Shown here piece after piece: positions 7,444 through 12,125 of a DNA stretch of 12,125 nucleotides (within the stretch, counting starts at the first letter, position 1; every line of letters starts with the position of its first letter). Source of the stretch: Alphaproteobacteria bacterium (GTDB lineage: Bacteria > Pseudomonadota > Alphaproteobacteria > M2410). The stretch spans positions 1 to 12,125 of the forward strand of contig JAJFIN010000266.1 of NCBI GenBank assembly GCA_021774955.1. Reading direction: 5' to 3'. The notes beneath the pieces were generated by a model, which saw only the letters and a list, made by a program, of their open reading frames with translations, did no database searches and was not told the DNA's origin. The translations under genes and the position numbers were made by a program.

Positions 7444-8418
7444 ATGGATAGTCCACTCATTTGCGCCTATGTTTTCGACGGGGAAGGTGGGGCTAAGGCC
7501 GTCACATGGGATCAGGTAAAAGAAGGGGTCGCGCCTCCGGAAAGTGGTTTTTTCTGGATACACCTTCGCCGCGACGTTGCAGAGGTTGAAGAATGGTTTG
7601 CTGAACAAAGCGACCTTGACCCGGTGATCCAGGATTCCTTTTTTGCCGAAGAGTCTCGGCCACGATGTGCATTTCATGGCGACCGCGTGGTGCTCGACCT
7701 GCGCGGCGTCAACCTCAATCCCGGCGCAGATCCTGAAGATATGGTTTCCATCCGCCTTTTGATCGAGCCCAATCGGATTATCAGCGTTCGCCGTCGGAAG
7801 ATGATGGCGATAGAAGATATGCGCAAGGCTATTGCCAGCGGGCGGGGCGCTAAAGATGTGGGTAATTTCGTTACGGATCTTGCTTTCCGTATGGTTGAAC
7901 GCATGGACCCGACCATCACCGATCTCAGCGAACAGATTGATGATTTTGAAGATGAATATCTCACCATTCCGTCGGGAGAGCTGCGGGCGCATTTAGGGGA
8001 TGTCCGCCGGACCGCCATACAATTGAGAAGGTATATCGCGCCTCAGCGTGATGCCCTTAATCGGCTTAGTGTCGAGCGAATTCCATGGCTGTCCGAAAAA
8101 AATTATAGGCATATGCACGAAGCGGAGGACCGGGTTGTTCGTCTTGTCGAAGAGCTTGACGCCATCCGCGAGCGCGCCGCCATTCTGCATGATCAACTGA
8201 CGGACAGGCGGGCTGAAAACATGAATCGTAGCATGTTGATTCTCTCAGTTGTTGCAGCAATATTTCTGCCATTGGGTTTCTTGACAGGATTATTGGGCAT
8301 CAATGTTGGCGGCATACCGGGCGCGGTTAATCCTTTTGCTTTTTGGTTGGTTTGCCTTTTTGCTCTTGTTATTGTCGTCGGTGAAATTTTACTGTTTCGT
8401 TTGCTGAAATGGATTTGA
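7444..8418 (+). CDS. zntB: ZntB-like zinc transporter (CorA family)
   Basis: An inner-membrane CorA-superfamily metal transporter, expected to work as a pentamer that moves Zn2+. From the ATG at 7444 it has 324 residues, about the size of enterobacterial ZntB (327). Seen: a large soluble N-terminal domain (1-260) with the SIRLLIEPNRIISVRRR strand region, long charged helices such as LSEQIDDFEDEYLTIPSGEL, and a C-terminal pair of membrane helices at about 264-284 and 298-319. The selectivity motif is GINVGGIPG at 285-293; the 'GxN' is shared by CorA proteins, while 'GGIPG' rather than CorA's usual 'YGMNF' context points to ZntB. ATG 7444 is chosen because GAGGGAG at 7429-7435 lies eight bases upstream; a GTG at 7423 is in frame but poorly placed. 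The transport direction is debated for this family. The MscS-type channel follows after seven bases, probably in the same transcript. Confidence 0.88.
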   Translation: MDSPLICAYVFDGEGGAKAVTWDQVKEGVAPPESGFFWIHLRRDVAEVEEWFAEQSDLDPVIQDSFFAEESRPRCAFHGDRVVLDLRGVNLNPGADPEDMVSIRLLIEPNRIISVRRRKMMAIEDMRKAIASGRGAKDVGNFVTDLAFRMVERMDPTITDLSEQIDDFEDEYLTIPSGELRAHLGDVRRTAIQLRRYIAPQRDALNRLSVERIPWLSEKNYRHMHEAEDRVVRLVEELDAIRERAAILHDQLTDRRAENMNRSMLILSVVAAIFLPLGFLTGLLGINVGGIPGAVNPFAFWLVCLFALVIVVGEILLFRLLKWI

Positions 8419-8425
8419 AATTCTC

Positions 8426-10795
8426 ATGACTTTATGTCGCTTTATACTGCCTGTCATCAGCCTTCTGTTTATCATCACGCCTCTATTGGCTCAAAACGAT
8501 GATGGGCTAGTTGAAATTGAATCAATGCTGAAAACGCAACAGGCCGCTTTAGAAGAACTCGATGCGCAGATTAAGGAAGCCGACACAGATGACGAAGCCT
8601 TATTCGCTATAAGGCAAACGATTCTTGACATGCGGTTGACGGCGCGTCGGGCGAGAGAAGAGATTGCGCAACGCCGCTTAACTCTAGTTGAAACACTCAA
8701 GGATATTGGACCGGCTCCCGGTGAAAGCGAGCTAAGCGAACCTGAAAATATCTCGAAGCAGAGGGATTCTTTGAGTCAGAGATTGAGCAAGCTTGATGGG
8801 CTGCTCAAAGAGTCGGAAATACACATCAATCAAGCCACACGTTTTTTACAACGCATCGCGAGCGCCCGACGTAGCTTATTTTTCAAAAGCCTGTTTGTGC
8901 GAGAAACTCCGCCGGTGAATTTCGAATTCTGGCAAACATCAATTCTTTCTTTTTTTAACAGCAAATCTGATGTCTTGGAATACTTGAAAGCATGGCAAAA
9001 TACCCGCGCCGAAGACAATAAGCTTGTTGTTTCGCTCGCCATTATGACTTTCGTATTGATTGCGTCATCTATTATGGCCATTTGGTTTCATCGCTGGTCT
9101 TTGGCAATGATCGCCCGGCAGGTGATGATGAGACGGGAACCTACGCCTGTCGCACGCAAGTTTGTTCTTTGCCTTAGGCTCCTGGCATCAGTCATTCCTG
9201 TCTTGATCTCGGGCGCAATGGTTTATGGAGTGTTGCGCATCGTAGGCATTCTCACCGCCGAGGCCATATCCGTCGCCCTGACCATATGGGGCGGCATCGT
9301 GTTGGTCACATATGTTGTGACGTGGGGGCGACAGATATTTGCATCATGTGAAACACCTTGGCTCCCGGCAAATATATTGTTTCGCAAAGCGAACAGTCTG
9401 CTTGTGATTGTCACGTCGATGGCGATTGTCTTCGTCATCGATTCTACGCTTCTTCAGGCAAGTCGTGTGCTTAACGTCGCGATTGAGATAACGTTCGCAC
9501 AAAGTGTTGTAAGCACAACTCTTTTGTCTGCTTTGCTAATGGTGTTTGCATGGCTGGCCGTTCCGATCATCAAAGAAAACGCAAGTGAGGATTCTCGATC
9601 ACGCGTTCATGTGGTGGCGATGGTGCGATGGTGCGCCCTGGGGCTTGCCACTTTAGCAATGTTCGCAAGCCTGTCAGGATATATTTCTTTTGGGCGTTAC
9701 TTGGTTGAGCGTACGATCCTTGTTGTCATTATCCTCTCGAGTATATGGGTTTTTCGCACGCTTCTTCGAAATGGCGCGCATTACCTAGATGCCGTTTTGA
9801 GTAAAGGCCGAAAATCGGATAAGACGATAACAGAAGAAGATCAACAGAGTTTTTTTCGATACTGGTCCGGACTTATTCTAGATCTGATTTTGTTTTTGGT
9901 TAGTGTGCCAGTCATTTTACTTATGGTTGGTGTTGAGTGGAGTCAATTTGATGATTGGCTTATCCGCATTTTTCATGGATTTCAAATTGGTTCGACCACT
10001 ATATCAATAGTAAATCTCCTGCAAGCCGTCACCTTCTTTTTGTTGCTTCTTTTTCTGACGCGACTTGTTCAGGGAATGATCGAAAAGAAATTTATTCCTA
10101 AAACTCATATGGATAAAGGCGCGTCGAATTCTTTAGTTACCTTGGTGGGTTATGTAGGGTTTTTAATTGCGGCAATTGTGGCGGTATCAGCGCTTGGACT
10201 TGATTTTTCAAACATTGCGCTGATCGCTGGAGCACTTTCAGTTGGAATTGGTTTTGGTCTGCAAAGCATTGTTAACAACTTTGTATCGGGTTTGATATTG
10301 CTATTCGAACGTCCCGTCAAAGTTGGCGACTGGGTGGTATTGGCATCAGGGGAAGGTTTTGTAAAAAGTATCAGCGTGCGGTCGACAGTGATTCAAACAT
10401 TCGATCACGCGTCAATTATTGTGCCTAACTCGGAATTGATATCATCGTCTGTGACAAATTGGACATTAACTGATCGACAGGGCCGTGTTATTATACTTGT
10501 CGGCGTGTCATATAAGTCTGATCCGGAAGAGGTGCGCAATGTTTTATTGGGTTGCGCCGAATCGCATCCACGACTGGCAAAATACCCCGCGCCAGTGGTC
10601 TACTTCAAGGAATTCGGCAACAGCTCATTAGATTTTGAGTTGCGGGTTTTTCTAAAGGAAATTAACGAGTGGATTAAAGTGAAGAGCGAATTGCGTTTTA
10701 TGATATTCAAGGCATTTAAAGAAGCCGGTATAGAAATCCCATTTCCTCAACGAGATGTGCATATCAAGGAGCCAACTAGGGATTTATCAAGCTAG
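8426..10795 (+). CDS. Large MscS-type mechanosensitive channel with DUF3772-like periplasmic region
   Basis: A 789-residue member of the MscS superfamily, expected to open under membrane tension and release solutes during hypo-osmotic shock. Seen in order: a signal peptide (1-22, LLFIITPLLA then Q); a charged periplasmic coiled-coil region (about 25-150) leading into a DUF3772-like segment; a first membrane helix near 200-220; several further hydrophobic segments between about 245 and 555; and the pore-lining helix with GALSVGIGFGLQ at 602-613 followed by SIVNNFVSGLILLFERPVKV and GDWV, the signature of the family. A cytoplasmic beta domain (VPNSELISSSVTNW) and an alpha-beta domain ending in FPQRDVHIKE complete it. 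The size is between MscS (286) and MscK/MscM (over 1100), as in other DUF3772 channels. The ribosome site is weak and zntB ends seven bases upstream, so translation may be coupled. Its base composition is more AT-rich than that of tamB. Confidence 0.9.
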   Translation: MTLCRFILPVISLLFIITPLLAQNDDGLVEIESMLKTQQAALEELDAQIKEADTDDEALFAIRQTILDMRLTARRAREEIAQRRLTLVETLKDIGPAPGESELSEPENISKQRDSLSQRLSKLDGLLKESEIHINQATRFLQRIASARRSLFFKSLFVRETPPVNFEFWQTSILSFFNSKSDVLEYLKAWQNTRAEDNKLVVSLAIMTFVLIASSIMAIWFHRWSLAMIARQVMMRREPTPVARKFVLCLRLLASVIPVLISGAMVYGVLRIVGILTAEAISVALTIWGGIVLVTYVVTWGRQIFASCETPWLPANILFRKANSLLVIVTSMAIVFVIDSTLLQASRVLNVAIEITFAQSVVSTTLLSALLMVFAWLAVPIIKENASEDSRSRVHVVAMVRWCALGLATLAMFASLSGYISFGRYLVERTILVVIILSSIWVFRTLLRNGAHYLDAVLSKGRKSDKTITEEDQQSFFRYWSGLILDLILFLVSVPVILLMVGVEWSQFDDWLIRIFHGFQIGSTTISIVNLLQAVTFFLLLLFLTRLVQGMIEKKFIPKTHMDKGASNSLVTLVGYVGFLIAAIVAVSALGLDFSNIALIAGALSVGIGFGLQSIVNNFVSGLILLFERPVKVGDWVVLASGEGFVKSISVRSTVIQTFDHASIIVPNSELISSSVTNWTLTDRQGRVIILVGVSYKSDPEEVRNVLLGCAESHPRLAKYPAPVVYFKEFGNSSLDFELRVFLKEINEWIKVKSELRFMIFKAFKEAGIEIPFPQRDVHIKEPTRDLSS

Positions 10796-10832
10796 AGCCG
10801 TTCCGACTTTATTTGACTCGCAAAACGGCTCT
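10794..10832 (+). terminator. Possible terminator hairpin after the MscS-type gene
   Basis: AGAGCCGTT at 10794-10802 and AACGGCTCT at 10824-10832 form a perfect 9-bp stem with a 21-base loop, starting inside the stop codon. The sequence after it, AAGTTGTTGTTT, is T-rich but not a pure T-run, and the loop is long. It is also one arm of the composite repeat, so termination may be secondary. Confidence 0.45.
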
Positions 10833-10895
10833 AAGTTGTTGTTTGGTCGTATTTCCTTCACGCGAACCGGTGCCCACTTCGCTTGGAAATGCTCT
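10794..10895. repeat. Composite palindromic dispersed repeat (Rhizobiales-like)
   Basis: Read on the - strand this element begins AGAGCATTTCCAAGCGAAGT, continues with GGGCACCGGTTCGCGTGAAG, then an A-rich linker, then CTTAGAGCCGTTTTGCG, and ends with the partner stem AACGGCT. It therefore has two parts: a hairpin at 10794-10832 and a second unit at 10858-10895 with GCGAA/TTCGC arms around CCGGTG. A related arrangement (AGAGCATTTTC.AGCGAAGTGG..ACCGGTTCGCGTGAAG plus a second AGAGCG...CGCTCT hairpin) is, from memory, found in many copies between genes in Rhizobiales. Only this copy is present in the window, so repetition elsewhere is inferred. Confidence 0.5.
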
Positions 10896-10921
10896 AAGCA
10901 GATATTTGGCGGAAAGAGATT

Positions 10922-11035
10922 ATGATCCGATGGCATCGTGAGCGTTTCAAGCTATTCTGGCGCTAGAAAAACAGTCGGGGAAGGACTGGCAGACTCAAGA
11001 TAGGTAGAGATTTGCGTTCCTTGATCCGTCATCGT
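10922..11035 (+). pseudogene. Decayed integrase-core (rve-type) transposase fragment
   Basis: The frame starting at the ATG at 10922 reads MIRWHRERFKLFWR, then a TAG at 10964-10966, then KNSRGRTGRLKIGRDLRSLI and RHRV. This matches a stretch found near the N-terminal part of some integrase-core transposases: 'V.RWHR.GF...WRWKSR...GRP.I...(I/L)R.LIR.M'. The stop falls where relatives have the second Trp of 'WRWKS'; TGG to TAG is one base. Homology ends after about 38 residues and no catalytic DDE core follows. The piece is too short to assign an IS family securely. Confidence 0.55.
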
Positions 11036-11152
11036 GTCTACAGCACAGAAACTTGTACGCAGATGGAATAAATAGAAGGCATAGGTGACTCCTCTGCGTT
11101 GCGCGCAGGGTCGATAGAAGGCATGATATTTGATTTGTTGAGGGGAAGGCGA
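11036..11152. promoter_or_regulatory. Upstream region of the lpxR-like gene: spaced direct repeat with central hairpin
   Basis: ATAGAAGGCAT occurs twice, at 11072-11082 and 11114-11124, with starts 42 bp apart, about four helical turns. Between them CTGCG (11094-11098) and CGCAG (11104-11108) form a hairpin, extended by CC/GG across a one-base bulge. Hexamers TTGCGC (11099-11104) and CATGAT (11122-11127), 17 apart, could be a weak promoter overlapping the second repeat. AGGGG at 11141-11145 is the ribosome site. The same-face spacing would suit a regulator binding as two units, but no known box was recognised. Confidence 0.35.
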
Positions 11153-12125
11153 ATGAGTACCGCACGATGTTTAGGATTAATATGCGGACTGGCTCTTCAG
11201 GCGCTTTCGGCAACACAGACCGTCTCTGCGGAAGATAAGGCGACCTGGAGTTTTTTGCTTGAAAATGACTCCTTTGGTTCGACCGACAACAACTACACAA
11301 ACGGCGTCCGCATCGGTTATTTATCTGGAGTGGGCCGAGGCAATACGCTCGCGCGGCGCTTCCTAGGAGCTGGGCCTGAAGATACAGTAAGGATCGGCCT
11401 CGCAGTCGGCCAAAGCATCTTCACGCCGCAAGATACTCAGGCGACCGAACCCTTGCCCGGGCAGCTCCCTTATGCCGGATGGCTATATGGAGAATACTCG
11501 GTAATTGTTGAACGCAAAGGAAAATTTCTCGACACATTGGCCATTAATCTTGGCGTTGTTGGTCCGGCAGCTCTTGGTGAAGAAATCCAGAACGGGTTCC
11601 ACGATCTCATCAATGTCGAGAAATCGAACGGTTGGGACAACCAGCTCCGCAATGAACCAGGATTGATCATGACATTCGAGCGTCAATGGCGGCCATTCTT
11701 TCGCGTGTCTTCGCGTGGCATCGGCATCGACATTGCGCCAAGCGCCGGGGTATCCCTCGGCAATATTCTGACGCATGGAAAAGCCGGCTTGACCATCCGT
11801 GTCGGCCGTAATCTGGAGGGTAATTACGGTCCACCGCGGATCCGGCCAAGCTTGGCTGGCGCAGGTTTTTATAGCAGTGTCGACACGGTAGCATGGTATG
11901 CATTCGTCGGTACGGAAGGTCGTGCTGTTGCACGCAATATTTTTCTAGACGGCAATACCTGGAACAACAGCCTTTCGGTTGAAAAGAAACGCTTTGTCGC
12001 GGACGTTCAGGCAGGCTTGGCGCTTCAAGTCAAGGCGGTGCAAATCGCATATACTTATGTCTGGCGAACGCGGGAGTTTAAAACGCAAGGACAGCATCAC
12101 GAGTTCGGCGCCGTGTCGGTTTCTG
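11153..12125 (+). CDS. lpxR: LpxR-like lipid A 3'-O-deacylase (DUF2219), 5' part (3' end outside window)
   Basis: An outer-membrane beta-barrel enzyme that removes the 3'-acyloxyacyl chain of lipid A, altering surface charge and host recognition. The frame opens at the ATG at 11153 with AGGGG seven bases upstream and stays open to the window end (324 codons; Salmonella LpxR is about 319 in total, so little is probably missing). Seen: a signal peptide ending near SATQTVSA (residue 26), then SFLLENDSFGSTDNNYTNGV, which carries the family's N-terminal Asn-Asp pair at N38-D39; GQSIFTPQDTQ; PYAGWLYGEY; and VGPAALGEEIQNGFHDLI with Q146, H150 and E156. The Q-H-E spacing of 4 and 6 equals that of Q118, H122 and E128 in Salmonella LpxR, which supports an active enzyme. 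A GWDNQL-NEPG segment follows, also typical. Barrel strands continue to the end. The gene stands alone behind its own upstream region. Confidence 0.87.
   Translation, partial: MSTARCLGLICGLALQALSATQTVSAEDKATWSFLLENDSFGSTDNNYTNGVRIGYLSGVGRGNTLARRFLGAGPEDTVRIGLAVGQSIFTPQDTQATEPLPGQLPYAGWLYGEYSVIVERKGKFLDTLAINLGVVGPAALGEEIQNGFHDLINVEKSNGWDNQLRNEPGLIMTFERQWRPFFRVSSRGIGIDIAPSAGVSLGNILTHGKAGLTIRVGRNLEGNYGPPRIRPSLAGAGFYSSVDTVAWYAFVGTEGRAVARNIFLDGNTWNNSLSVEKKRFVADVQAGLALQVKAVQIAYTYVWRTREFKTQGQHHEFGAVSVS

Noticed and set aside
7378..7992. A 204-residue open frame on the - strand opposite zntB
   Set aside because: It lies antisense to a clear ZntB gene, has no recognisable domain, and its composition follows from the codon use of the gene on the other strand.
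1..12125. CRISPR array, tRNA or rRNA genes
   Set aside because: No regularly spaced repeats, no cloverleaf-like sequence and no rRNA-like stretch were recognised on either strand by eye.

Overview
The window looks like a chromosomal segment of an alphaproteobacterium, probably of the Rhizobiales or a close relative. Three things suggest this. The protein families match: a TamA/TamB pair, a CorA-type ZntB, an MscS-family channel with an N-terminal DUF3772-like region, and an LpxR-type lipid A deacylase. Base composition is moderate. At 10794-10895 there is a composite palindromic repeat that resembles, from memory, a dispersed repeat of rhizobial genomes. No taxonomic assignment was computed.

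Layout on the + strand: (1) 3-374 is the 3' end of an amidohydrolase. (2) 375-1133 carries no intact gene. It holds mobile-element debris: an 11-bp direct repeat, a motif resembling an insertion-sequence end, a decayed IS6-family transposase C-terminus and its probable right end, then a candidate promoter for tamA. (3) 1134-7242 is tamA-tamB, separated by one base. (4) 7243-7443 is a leader with a candidate promoter and a hairpin next to the ribosome binding site. (5) 7444-8418 is zntB and 8426-10795 is the large MscS-type channel, seven bases apart. (6) 10796-11152 holds the palindromic repeat, whose first hairpin may also terminate transcription. It also holds a decayed integrase-core transposase fragment and a promoter region with a spaced 11-bp direct repeat. 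(7) 11153 to the window end is the 5' part of an lpxR-like gene. All genes read in the same direction.

The intact genes share an envelope theme. TamA (outer-membrane barrel) and TamB (inner-membrane-anchored, periplasm-spanning) form the TAM complex, linked to outer-membrane protein insertion and phospholipid transport. LpxR removes 3' acyl chains of lipid A at the outer membrane. ZntB and the MscS-type channel move ions across the inner membrane, for zinc homeostasis and osmotic protection. No dedicated defence, secretion or biosynthetic system is evident, and I did not find a convincing undescribed multi-gene system. The most interesting signals are the transposon scars on both sides of the tamAB-zntB-mscS block, the composite repeat, and the repeat-plus-hairpin arrangement upstream of lpxR.
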